Origin: UBA7672 sp963784415 | Lineage (GTDB): Bacteria > Pseudomonadota > Alphaproteobacteria > Caulobacterales > Hyphomonadaceae | Reading direction: 5' to 3' | Assembly: GCA_963784415.1 (NCBI GenBank) | Contig: CAWARK010000017.1 | Span: forward strand, 124,001-188,000 | DNA: 64,000 bases | Shown: piece by piece, positions 41,306 to 48,892 of the stretch | Numbering within the stretch: the stretch's first letter is position 1 | Layout: the number at the start of each line of letters is the position of its first letter | Made by a program: the position numbers and the translations under genes | The notes under the pieces: generated by a model | The model's database searches: none | Seen by the model: the letters and a program-made list of their open reading frames with translations, nothing else | What the model was told of the DNA's origin: nothing

Positions 41306-42316
41306 ATGTCCGACATGCTCATAGGGCCCATCGTATTTCTGGTCGCGGGTTTCGCGGTCCTGATCTACTCGGCAGACTGCCTGGTTCGCGGCGCGCTTTC
41401 GGCCGCCTACAAGGCAAACGTCTCGCCCCTTCTTGTCGGCATCGTCATTGTCGGCTTTGGCACGTCCCTGCCGGAATTCCTGATCTCGGCCCAAGCCGCC
41501 ACCACGGGCAGCGCTGGCCTCGCCCACGGCAACATCATCGGCTCCAACATCGCGAACATCCTTCTGGTGCTCGCGCTCCCGGCGCTGATCTTCCCGATCA
41601 CCACCGATGCGCCCCGGATGCGCATCACGGCTTTCTTCATGCTGGTCTGCACGGCGGCCTGGATTGGCGTGTCGATGTATTTCGGCCTGACCCAATGGGT
41701 CGGCATCGGCTTCCTGATCACGCTGGTCGCCTACGCCATCATCGCCTGGTCGATCGACCGCGACGATGCGACCGAGGACACGCGGGAAGAGCTGAAGATG
41801 ATGCATACGCCGATGTGGCGCATGATCATGCTCATCCTGATCGGCATTGTCGGCCTTCCGCTCGGCTCGCGCCTGCTGGTGGATGGCGGCATCTCGCTCG
41901 GCCACGAACTCCACGCCAGCGAGACGATCGTCGGCCTCACGCTGCTGGCGGTCGGCTCGTCCATCCCCGAACTCAGCGCCAGCGTCGCCGCAGCCGTCCG
42001 CAAGCAGTCCGACGTCGCCATGGGCAACATCATCGGCGCCAACATCTTCAACATCCTGGGCGCCGGCGGCGTGGTCTCGATCCTCGCGCCGCGCGCTCAC
42101 ATCAGCCCGGAATTCACCGCCTTCAGCAACTGGGTCATGATCGGCGCGGCTGTCCTGCTGACGCTCGTCGTCTTCCTGAAGCGCAGGGTCGGCGTCGCCA
42201 CGGCGCTGATCTTCCTCGCGTGCTACGGCCTTTATCTCTACGGGCTGTGGGACAACTGGTCGTTCCAGGGACTGGGCGATCTCATCATCGCGCCATCTGC
42301 TCACTCACCGAACTGA
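41306..42316 (+). CDS. Calcium/sodium antiporter (CaCA family, YrbG-like)
   Basis: 336 residues, about ten membrane segments, built from two inverted halves. Each half has the alpha-repeat: VGFGTSLPEFLIS with GNIIGSNIANILL, and AVGSSIPELSASV with GNIIGANIFNILG. These supply the cation-binding Glu residues. Ion specificity cannot be read from sequence. Its stop is three bases from that of the convergent SixA-like gene. Confidence 0.93.
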   Translation: MSDMLIGPIVFLVAGFAVLIYSADCLVRGALSAAYKANVSPLLVGIVIVGFGTSLPEFLISAQAATTGSAGLAHGNIIGSNIANILLVLALPALIFPITTDAPRMRITAFFMLVCTAAWIGVSMYFGLTQWVGIGFLITLVAYAIIAWSIDRDDATEDTREELKMMHTPMWRMIMLILIGIVGLPLGSRLLVDGGISLGHELHASETIVGLTLLAVGSSIPELSASVAAAVRKQSDVAMGNIIGANIFNILGAGGVVSILAPRAHISPEFTAFSNWVMIGAAVLLTLVVFLKRRVGVATALIFLACYGLYLYGLWDNWSFQGLGDLIIAPSAHSPN

Positions 42317-42319
42317 CGC

Positions 42320-42808
42320 TCAGTCCGTCGCGTTCTTCGGCGTGATGAAATCCTTGAGCCGCAACGACGACGTTACGTCCTTGCGCTCGAATATCGCGGC
42401 CGCAGCCGTCGGATATTTTGAACGCAGCTTTGACTCCAGCGCGTTCATCCGCGGCGCCAACCGGCTCGCCAGCTCGTGCAGACCCGGATTATGCGCGATC
42501 ACCATCACGCGCTCAGCGCCGGCTTCCTCCGCCGCCTGCATCAGGACTTCCGCGTCGGCCAGATACAGATCCTCGCGAAACGCGACCTTGGCCTTCGGAA
42601 AGTGCGGCGCAATCAGAGCCCATGTCTCGCGCGTGCGTCGGGCAGCCGACACCAGCACCAACTCCGGATCCGCGCCCCCTTGCGCAAGCGCCTTGCCGAC
42701 CACAGGTGCATCTTCCTGCCCGCGCGCGGCGAGGGGACGGTCGAAATCCTCGCCGGTGTCCGAGTTGGTCGCCGCCTTGGCGTGACGCAGAAGAACGAGC
42801 TGACGCAT
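42320..42808 (-). CDS. SixA-type histidine phosphatase
   Basis: 162 residues. The phosphoacceptor motif LLRHAKA is at the N-terminus with VMVIAHNPGLHELASRL as the second His site, and SAARRTRETW supplies an active-site Arg. I start at 42808 (MRQLVLLRHAK); a longer frame adds an unrelated stretch. SixA enzymes dephosphorylate phosphohistidine on phosphotransfer proteins; the partner here is unknown. Confidence 0.88.
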   Translation of the reverse strand: MRQLVLLRHAKAATNSDTGEDFDRPLAARGQEDAPVVGKALAQGGADPELVLVSAARRTRETWALIAPHFPKAKVAFREDLYLADAEVLMQAAEEAGAERVMVIAHNPGLHELASRLAPRMNALESKLRSKYPTAAAAIFERKDVTSSLRLKDFITPKNATD

Positions 42809-42900
42809 GGGATCCCGACCTGTGTTCCGTCTAGCTCTGCCGCAAATAGAGGCAAATTGCCAAGAGGACGGCTCCACCGATTTAACCTCGTCCCCCCCTT

Positions 42901-42936
42901 GCACGTTTAAATATGATAACCATCATATATACGTGC
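42901..42936. promoter_or_regulatory. Extended palindrome upstream of the thiolase gene (probable operator)
   Basis: The core is a perfect inverted repeat, ATATGAT-AACC-ATCATAT (42911-42928), nested inside outer arms GCACGT and ACGTGC (42901-42906, 42931-42936). It lies 20 bases before the thiolase ATG, where an operator would block transcription. Such sites are typical of TetR-type acyl-CoA-responsive repressors; the regulator is not in this window. Confidence 0.6.
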
Positions 42937-42955
42937 TTCGAAAGGGAGACATTCG

Positions 42956-44113
42956 ATGACCCGGGCCGTGATTGCAGGTTTCACCCGCACGCCGTTCCAT
43001 TTCGCCAACAAGGGCAAACTCGTCGGCGTCAGGCCAGACGATCTCGCCGCCATCGCGATCAAGGCGCTGGTCGAGCGCGCCGGCATCGATCCCAAATCGC
43101 TGGAGGATGTCGTCCTCGGCACGGCCTATCCGGAAGCGGAGCAGGGCTCGAACATCGCACGCCTCGCCAGCCTTCTGGCCGGTCTGCCCATCGAACTCGG
43201 CGGCATCACGATGAACCGTTTCTGCGGCTCCTCCATGTCGGCCATCCACTACGCCGCCGGCCAGATCGCCATCGGCGCCGGCGAAGCCTTCATCGCCGGC
43301 GGCGTCGAGAGCATGACGCGCGTGCCGCAAGGCGGCTTCAACCATTCGCCCAATCCGCGCTTCAAGGGCAAAGCCGAGAGCGATCCCGACGTGATGCTCG
43401 ACGCCTACATCTCCATGGGCGAGACCGCCGAAAACGTCGCGCGCCAGTACGGCATCTCGCGCGCCGACCAGGAAAAGCTCGCCTACGTCTCGCAGATGAA
43501 AGCCGCTGAAGCGCAACGCGCAGGCCGCCTGAAAGACGAGATCGTCGCGGTCAAAACCGCTGACGGCATCGTCGATACGGACGGCACGCTGCGCCCGCAG
43601 ACCACACTCGAAGGCCTCGCCGGTCTCAAGCCCGCCTTCCACGCCGACGGCTCCGTGACGGCCGGTACGGCATCGCCGCTGACCGACGGCGCGTCTGCAA
43701 CGCTGATCACGTCGGAAGCCTACGCGAGAACCAGCGGCCTCGACATTCTTGGCCGCATCCGCTCGGTCGCCATCGCTGGCGTGCCGCCGGAGATCATGGG
43801 CATGGGCCCCGTGCCCGCCTCGCAAAAAGCGCTCGCCCGCGCAGGCCTCACCATCAAGGATATTGATGTCGTCGAGATCAACGAAGCTTTCGGCTCACAA
43901 GCCGTCGCCTCGATCCGCGAACTCGGCATCCCGATGGAGAAGGTCAACATCGACGGCGGTGGCATCGCCATCGGTCACCCACTCGGCGCCACCGGCGCGC
44001 GCATCACCGCCAAAGCCGCGCAGATCATGAAGCGCGAAGGCAAACGCTTCGCCCTCGCGACTCAATGCATCGGCGGCGGGCAGGGCATCGCGACCGTTAT
44101 CGAAGCCATCTGA
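42956..44113 (+). CDS. Acetyl-CoA acyltransferase (thiolase)
   Basis: 385 residues. The acyl-accepting Cys90 is in NRFCGSSMSA; the catalytic His and second Cys are in GHPLGATGAR and LATQCIGGGQG; NEAFGSQAV is also standard. The FCGSS form is typical of degradative thiolases acting in beta-oxidation. AAGGGAG lies nine bases upstream of the ATG. A palindromic operator candidate stands just before it and a terminator just after it, so the gene is probably a single regulated unit. Confidence 0.94.
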   Translation: MTRAVIAGFTRTPFHFANKGKLVGVRPDDLAAIAIKALVERAGIDPKSLEDVVLGTAYPEAEQGSNIARLASLLAGLPIELGGITMNRFCGSSMSAIHYAAGQIAIGAGEAFIAGGVESMTRVPQGGFNHSPNPRFKGKAESDPDVMLDAYISMGETAENVARQYGISRADQEKLAYVSQMKAAEAQRAGRLKDEIVAVKTADGIVDTDGTLRPQTTLEGLAGLKPAFHADGSVTAGTASPLTDGASATLITSEAYARTSGLDILGRIRSVAIAGVPPEIMGMGPVPASQKALARAGLTIKDIDVVEINEAFGSQAVASIRELGIPMEKVNIDGGGIAIGHPLGATGARITAKAAQIMKREGKRFALATQCIGGGQGIATVIEAI

Positions 44114-44127
44114 ATCTACCCCGGACT

Positions 44128-44157
44128 GGGCGGCGCGAAAGCGCCGCCCGCATTTTT
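44128..44157 (+). terminator. Rho-independent terminator after the thiolase gene
   Basis: A perfect 9-bp stem GGGCGGCGC/GCGCCGCCC closed by a GAAA tetraloop, followed by GCATTTTT. It ends at the stop codon of the convergent acetyltransferase gene. Confidence 0.92.
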
Positions 44158-44673
44158 CAGGCCCGGACGACAAACCGCGTGACCGGCCCGGTCCATGCCT
44201 TGCCATCGCCTTCCAGTGTCTCGACATCCGAAGCATTCGCCTTGGCAATTACGCGCGGCCAGAACGCCAGCGCCGGCGGATTGCGCACGCTCACCGCGAT
44301 CTCCCACTGCCCGGGATGCATGTTGATGATGTCGATCGCCGCACGCGCGCCAACGCCATCGCGGCGGAATGTCCGCATCACGAAGAACTCGCCCATGTTG
44401 AAGTCAACCGGCCGCTCGCAATGCGAGCCGCGTGTTCAGCAGCGCAAATCCCGCCAGCTCGCCGCCGGCGCGGATGAACCACACCGAGCGATCCGGCTCG
44501 CTCCAGTAGTCCTCAAGGTGCAGCAGGTCTGCGAACCGCCCGTTCTCCTCCACGGCCAGCTTCCGCTGTCCCGCAAGGAATTCGCTGAAGTCGTGGATGT
44601 AGAGCTGGATGAGATTCGCCAGCGTCTCGCGCTGCGAAGGCTGTCCGCGTTCGAGTGAAATTTTGTCTGTCAT
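44157..44673 (-). CDS. GNAT-family acetyltransferase (frameshifted)
   Basis: Starts MTDKISLERGQPSQRETLAN at 44673. An acceptor-side half (FSEFLAGQRKLAVEENGRF, WFIRAGGELAGFALL) is followed, after a break near 44430, by VDFNMGEFFVMRTFRRDGVG, in which RRDGVGARAA is the acetyl-CoA pyrophosphate loop. Removing one base joins the halves. About 171 residues. Substrate unknown. The rtcB gene lies upstream on the same strand, with two perfect hairpins between them. Confidence 0.85.
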
Positions 44674-44722
44674 TCCCCATCTCGCTTTCCGGCCGTCGCT
44701 CGCGCTCCGGCGTCCGTCGTTT

Positions 44723-44775
44723 GATTTGGTCCCCCGGACCAAATCACGCCGGGCGACACATGCGTGTCGCCCGGC
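44723..44775 (-). other. Two adjacent perfect hairpins between rtcB and the acetyltransferase gene
   Basis: A 12-bp stem (GCCGGGCGACAC-ATGC-GTGTCGCCCGGC, 44748-44775) directly follows a 10-bp stem (GATTTGGTCC-CCC-GGACCAAATC, 44723-44745), with two bases between. They begin eight bases past the rtcB stop. Neither is followed by a T-run on the minus strand. They may protect the rtcB 3' end or limit read-through. Confidence 0.75.
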
Positions 44776-44783
44776 GCCATTCC

Positions 44784-45995
44784 TCACCCTTTAACGCACA
44801 CCACCTGCTTCAACGTGTGGACCACGTCGATCAGGTCGGACTGCGCCGCGATCACCGCGTCGATGTCCTTGTAGGCCATCGGCGTCTCGTCGATCACGCC
44901 CTGGTCCTTGCGGCATTCAACGCCTTCGGTCGCCTCGCGGTGATCCTTCAGCGTGAACGTCGCCTTCGCCTTGGTGCGCGACATTGCGCGGCCTGCGCCG
45001 TGCGAGCACGAGCAGAACGAGTCCGGGTTGCCTTTCCCGCGCACGATGAACGATTTCGCGCCCATCGAACCCGGGATAATGCCAAGCTCGCCGTCGCCCG
45101 CACGCACGGCGCCTTTGCGGGTCACCCACACATCGGCGCCGAAGTGGTGTTCCTTCTCCACATAGTTGTGGTGGCAGTTCACCGCGTGCTTGCCGAGCTT
45201 GAACTTCGGCATCTGCTCGCGCAGCGCCTGAAGGGTCCGCTCCATCATCGCTTCGCGGTTGGCGCGGGCATAATCCTGCGCCCAGTCGACCGCTTCGATG
45301 TAGTCGTCGAACATCGTCTCGCCCTCGACGAAGAAGGCGAGATCCTGATCCGGCACGTGATAGCCGAGCACGCGCGTTTCCAGCATGCGCCGGGCAGCTT
45401 CGATGAAGTACTGCCCGATCTGGTTGCCGGTGCCGCGCGAGCCCGAGTGCAGCATCACCCACACGAAGCCACGCTCATCGAGACAGACCTCGATGAAGTG
45501 GTTGCCCGAGCCCAGCGTACCAAGCTGTGCACCCACCTTGTGGTTCGGAATCTTGCGGTGCTTGTCGCGGATACGATCAAGCCGTTCCTCAAGATCCGAA
45601 TTGCGCCAGCGCGAGATGACGGAGTCCGGGGTCGTGCCCCATTCCCCGTTACGCCCGATGCCCGCCGGCGCCTTGCGCTCGATCTCCGAGCGCAGCTTGG
45701 CCAGCGAGTCCGGCAGGTGCTCTGCGCGCAACGTGGTTTCCACCGCCATCATTCCGCAACCGATATCGACGCCGACAGCGGCCGGAATGATCGCGCCTTT
45801 GGTCGGGATCACCGAACCAACGGTCGCGCCGCGTCCGAAGTGGACGTCGGGCATGACGGCGAGGTGGGAGTGCACGAACGGCAACCCCGCCACGTTTTCA
45901 AGCTGCTCACGGGCGCTGTCCTCGACGGGCACGCCCTTCACCCAGGCTTTTATCCGGCCACCCTTGGCCGTTTCGAACACTTCAAACGTGCTCAT
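44784..45995 (-). CDS. rtcB: RNA-splicing ligase RtcB
   Basis: GTP-dependent ligase joining 2',3'-cyclic phosphate and 5'-OH RNA ends in repair. 403 residues. Manganese ligands include Cys80 in GVDIGCGM and the His of GSGNHFIEV; the guanylated His is in CSCSHGAGRAMSR. MLHSGSRGTGNQ and VNCHHNYVEKEHHFG are also conserved. AAGGAAA lies eight bases before the ATG at 45995. No rtcA or rtcR is present. The 200 bases upstream are strongly structured. Confidence 0.95.
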   Translation of the reverse strand: MSTFEVFETAKGGRIKAWVKGVPVEDSAREQLENVAGLPFVHSHLAVMPDVHFGRGATVGSVIPTKGAIIPAAVGVDIGCGMMAVETTLRAEHLPDSLAKLRSEIERKAPAGIGRNGEWGTTPDSVISRWRNSDLEERLDRIRDKHRKIPNHKVGAQLGTLGSGNHFIEVCLDERGFVWVMLHSGSRGTGNQIGQYFIEAARRMLETRVLGYHVPDQDLAFFVEGETMFDDYIEAVDWAQDYARANREAMMERTLQALREQMPKFKLGKHAVNCHHNYVEKEHHFGADVWVTRKGAVRAGDGELGIIPGSMGAKSFIVRGKGNPDSFCSCSHGAGRAMSRTKAKATFTLKDHREATEGVECRKDQGVIDETPMAYKDIDAVIAAQSDLIDVVHTLKQVVCVKG

Positions 45996-46062
45996 GTCTG
46001 CGTTTCCTTGTTCGCAGACCCTCCGCGCATCCCGGCGTTTTGTCACGCTGCGTGAGCGACAA

Positions 46063-46094
46063 CAAAAAACCCTCCGGCGCACTGCGCGGAGGGT
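46063..46094 (-). terminator. Terminator/attenuator-like hairpin upstream of rtcB
   Basis: Read on the minus strand: ACCCTCCGCGC-AGT-GCGCCGGAGGGT followed by TTTTTTG, an 11-bp stem with one bulge. It stands about 70 bases before the rtcB start. The 5' arm ACCCTCCGCGC is also perfectly complementary to GCGCGGAGGGT at 46018-46028, nearer the rtcB start, giving an alternative pairing. Confidence 0.8.
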
Positions 46095-46127
46095 TCGGTT
46101 TAGATCAGCTCTGCTGACCCCTGGACC

Positions 46128-46205
46128 TTATCCCTCCATGCGATCGCGTTCGCCCAGCTTATACTGGGAGACCGGTGCGATCTGATTTTCAAAGCGCCGT
46201 TTCAT
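46128..46205 (-). CDS. Putative 25-codon leader ORF upstream of rtcB
   Basis: ATG at 46205 with GGAG nine bases before it; product MKRRFENQIAPVSQYKLGER followed by DRMEG, then TAA. It is hydrophilic with no membrane segment. It lies between the TIR-type gene and the terminator before rtcB, all on the minus strand. It could be a regulatory leader peptide or chance; the good ribosome-binding site and the folding around it are the case for it. The coding part also contains a CCCAG-TATAAG-CTGGG hairpin (46153-46168). Confidence 0.4.
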   Translation of the reverse strand: MKRRFENQIAPVSQYKLGERDRMEG

Positions 46206-46232
46206 CGGGCGTCTCCGAAAGGAGGTTGATCC
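46206..46232 (-). promoter_or_regulatory. 16S-tail-like (anti-Shine-Dalgarno) element
   Basis: On the minus strand the bases GGATCAACCTCCTTTC (46217-46232) match the 3' end of bacterial 16S rRNA (GGATCACCTCCTTTC) with one extra A. Eight bases on, CTCC-TTTC-GGAG can fold so that CTCC covers the GGAG of the 25-codon ORF. So the simplest reading is a self-masking ribosome-binding site; imitation of, or descent from, the 16S end is the alternative. Confidence 0.5.
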
Positions 46233-46297
46233 AAGGCCGCGGTGTTTGATCGAAGAATGCGGCGCCGTCAAGGCGGATTGTCGCAGAGCAGTTTGGC

Positions 46298-47800
46298 TTA
46301 CGGCGCCGACGCGATCCTGAAACCGGTGCGCGTGTCGCGCTTGGTCGGATCGTTGCGCGAGCGCGCCGCGATGCGCAGCGCCTCGACGGGGTCCGCATAT
46401 GTGCCGCCACGCAGGACGCGCTGCGCGCATTTCGCGACTTCGACGGAGCGCCCATCAAGCGGCGCCTTCGCGAACGTGTTGACGTAGCAGTCCTGCACCC
46501 ACTCGCGCACATTGCCTGTCACGCCGACAAGACCAAGCGCGTTTGCCGACAGTGTATCGACAGCCTGCGTCGCGGTGGTCGATCCGATCTTGCTCGCGTC
46601 GTTCAAGGCGCCCCACCAGAACGGCGTCGTCGTGCCGCCACGACCGGCGTATTCCCATTCCGCTTCCGTCGGCAGGCGATAGACGCGCTTGGTCTTCTTG
46701 CTTAGCCAAGCAGCGTAGGTGGCGGCATCTTTCCACGACACGTTGGTTACCGGCTGCTTGCCGCGGCCCTGTCCGTTGTCTTTCGGCGTGTACTTCGCGC
46801 AGCCGCCATCAGCGATGCACGCATCCCATTCTTCGTAGGTCACTTCGGTGACGCCGATCGCGAAGGGCGCCATGGCAACCTTGCGCTGCGGACCCTCCCA
46901 CGCCTTGCGGCCCAGCTCATCGTCTGGCGCGCCCATCAGGAACGTGCCGCCCGCAACGTTCAGCATCAGGGGGCAGTTCTCACAATCGCGGAACGTGCTC
47001 GCGGCCGGAGCTGGTCCGCGAACGTCGTCGACAGGCGCCGCCGGTGTCGGCGTCGCCGTGGGTTCGGCCGGAGCCACAACTGGCGCTGCTTCCGGAAGCG
47101 TTCCGGCGGCCATCATCGGCGGCGTAGCTTCCGCGGTTTGCACCGGAGTGGAATTAGGATCAGCCGCGGGTGCGGGCAGCAGCGACGCAACGAAATCGCC
47201 GACCTGCTGCGGCTTCCACAGATACAGTCCGCCGATCGTCGAGGCGATGAACAGCACCAGGAGCGCCAGGATGCCGCCGAAACCGATGCCGCGTTTTTTC
47301 TGCGTGTACTCCTTGCGCATCGCCACCTGCTTGGGGGCGGTTTTGGCTTTGCCATTCTTCTTGGTGGCGCGCTTGACGCCGCCTGCCTGCAGCAGCGGTC
47401 CCGGAGGCGCAGCCTTGATGCGCTCGCGAATCGTCTCCACCAGCTTGCGCCAGTTCGGATCCGCACGGTCGCCTTCCCATTTCGACAGGTCGGTCGTCTG
47501 GATCAGCTCGAACATGACCGGGCGATCGCAGTCCTCGATCATCGCCGGCACCAGCGTGCTCTTGCGCTGTCCGATCGTCGCCTCGGCGCGCACCCAGCGC
47601 GACTTCACCGACCGGCTCGACCACAGCACCACGACGGCCTTCGCCGCGCGCAGCCGTTCCTCGGTGATCTCGTCGTAATTCTCGCCGGCCTTGAGCTCCA
47701 TATCGAGCCAGACGTTGAGGCCTTCATGGACCAGTCCGTCGACCACGCGCTGCGCGATCGGCAGATCCTCACGATTATACGAAACGAAGACGTCCGGCAT
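46298..47800 (-). CDS. TIR domain-TM-FGE/SUMF1-like fusion protein
   Basis: 500 residues from the ATG at 47800. An N-terminal TIR domain (MPDVFVSYNREDLPIAQRVV, LDMELKAGENY, SRWVRAEATIG with Glu73 in the position of the TIR catalytic Glu) spans about 1-130. A Lys-rich linker precedes one membrane helix (about 171-195). Then comes a Pro/Ala/Thr-rich stretch and a formylglycine-enzyme-like domain (GGTFLMGAPDDE, YRLPTEAEWEYAGRGG, GNVREWVQDC) from about 275. The C-terminal GFRIAS lacks the FGE cysteine seen in GFRCA, so sulfatase activation is unlikely. TIR in the cytoplasm and FGE-like domain in the periplasm suggests sensing across the membrane (inference). Confidence 0.87.
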   Translation of the reverse strand: MPDVFVSYNREDLPIAQRVVDGLVHEGLNVWLDMELKAGENYDEITEERLRAAKAVVVLWSSRSVKSRWVRAEATIGQRKSTLVPAMIEDCDRPVMFELIQTTDLSKWEGDRADPNWRKLVETIRERIKAAPPGPLLQAGGVKRATKKNGKAKTAPKQVAMRKEYTQKKRGIGFGGILALLVLFIASTIGGLYLWKPQQVGDFVASLLPAPAADPNSTPVQTAEATPPMMAAGTLPEAAPVVAPAEPTATPTPAAPVDDVRGPAPAASTFRDCENCPLMLNVAGGTFLMGAPDDELGRKAWEGPQRKVAMAPFAIGVTEVTYEEWDACIADGGCAKYTPKDNGQGRGKQPVTNVSWKDAATYAAWLSKKTKRVYRLPTEAEWEYAGRGGTTTPFWWGALNDASKIGSTTATQAVDTLSANALGLVGVTGNVREWVQDCYVNTFAKAPLDGRSVEVAKCAQRVLRGGTYADPVEALRIAARSRNDPTKRDTRTGFRIASAP

Positions 47801-48046
47801 AAAAGACCCCACGCACCACGGGGCAAGCTGTAGCCTTCCGCATCCGGAACGCAACGGTCACTCGCCTGGACTTGCAGTCCCAGCTGCAATTGTTCGCCTG
47901 TGTGGCGGAGGCGCCCAAGCGGCAAGCCGGATAAGCGGGCGATACGTGCTGATAGAACAGGCAGGCGCCGCCTGTTTCGCCGGATAGCGCTTGCCTGTAT
48001 CTAGGTGCCCAAGGACTCGCTCAGGACAGCGCAGGGCAGGGAACGC

Positions 48047-48892
48047 ATGCAGGTCTGGAAATGGATTCGCGCCCGGCCATGGACCGGCTTAGCCATCGGG
48101 ATTGCTGGCGCTATCGCCATCCTGGTCGGCAGCGTGATGCTGGCAGAGCCGAGGCTTGACCGGCACTGGGTCGAGAACCTGTCACGCATGCCGAAGGTCG
48201 AGCTGTCGCAGGGCTCGTTCGCGCTCGATCACGTCACCGACTGGTCGTACTCGGACACCGCGCCCGTCACCAAGGGCGCGCGCACCTTCGCCAACACGTT
48301 CGACGAGCTCCGCAATGTCTGGTTCGTGGTCGAGCCGCAGCCGGGCCAGCCCTACGCCGCCCACACGCTGATCCTGTTCGAGTTCGGCGGCGACCGCATC
48401 GTCGGCCTCACGGTCGAAGCGCGACTCGAAGAGGGCGAGACCTACGACGCCGTGCAGGGCGCGCTCAACAAGTTCGAACTGTCCTACGTCTGGTCGACCG
48501 CCCGCGATCTTCTCACACGGCGCGTCACCATGCTGCACAAGCAGATCTACGTTTACCCGCTCCAGCTCGACGAGCAGCAGAAGCGCAGCTTCCTGCGCGC
48601 GCTGATCGAACAGACGGTCGACGTCTCCACCCATGCGCGTTTCTACAACACGATCACATCCAACTGCACCAACGAGCTGGCCAAGGTCGCGGGCCTCGGC
48701 TGGCACTATTCATGGGTGCTGACCGGCTATTCGCCGCAACGGCTCTACGAGCTCAAGCTCATCCCTGGCGCGACATTCGAGGCCGCCCAGACGCGCGCCT
48801 TGCTGACGGAACCCGTTGCGTCGTGGAATGCCATGGAGACGCCTGAATTCGACCACGCCCTGCTGACGGAATTGCGCGGCAGGAGCAGTTGA
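48047..48892 (+). CDS. DUF4105 (Lnb N-terminal periplasmic-like) protein
   Basis: 281 residues. One N-terminal membrane helix (WTGLAIGIAGAIAILVGSVM) is followed by a domain with DVTDWSYSDT-like VTDWSYSDTAPV, NVWFVVEPQPG, TLILFEFGGDRI and FYNTITSNCTNELAKVAG, characteristic of DUF4105. The Cys in SNCTN is the likely thiol-peptidase-like residue. I choose the ATG at 48047 (AGGGCAGGGA upstream) over a GTG at 48005. The next gene overlaps its stop (TGATG). Confidence 0.82.
   Translation: MQVWKWIRARPWTGLAIGIAGAIAILVGSVMLAEPRLDRHWVENLSRMPKVELSQGSFALDHVTDWSYSDTAPVTKGARTFANTFDELRNVWFVVEPQPGQPYAAHTLILFEFGGDRIVGLTVEARLEEGETYDAVQGALNKFELSYVWSTARDLLTRRVTMLHKQIYVYPLQLDEQQKRSFLRALIEQTVDVSTHARFYNTITSNCTNELAKVAGLGWHYSWVLTGYSPQRLYELKLIPGATFEAAQTRALLTEPVASWNAMETPEFDHALLTELRGRSS

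Noticed and set aside
46298..47800. A defence island around the TIR gene
   Set aside because: Neighbours are RtcB, DUF4105 and metabolic genes; no other recognised defence gene lies beside it, so only the gene itself is flagged.
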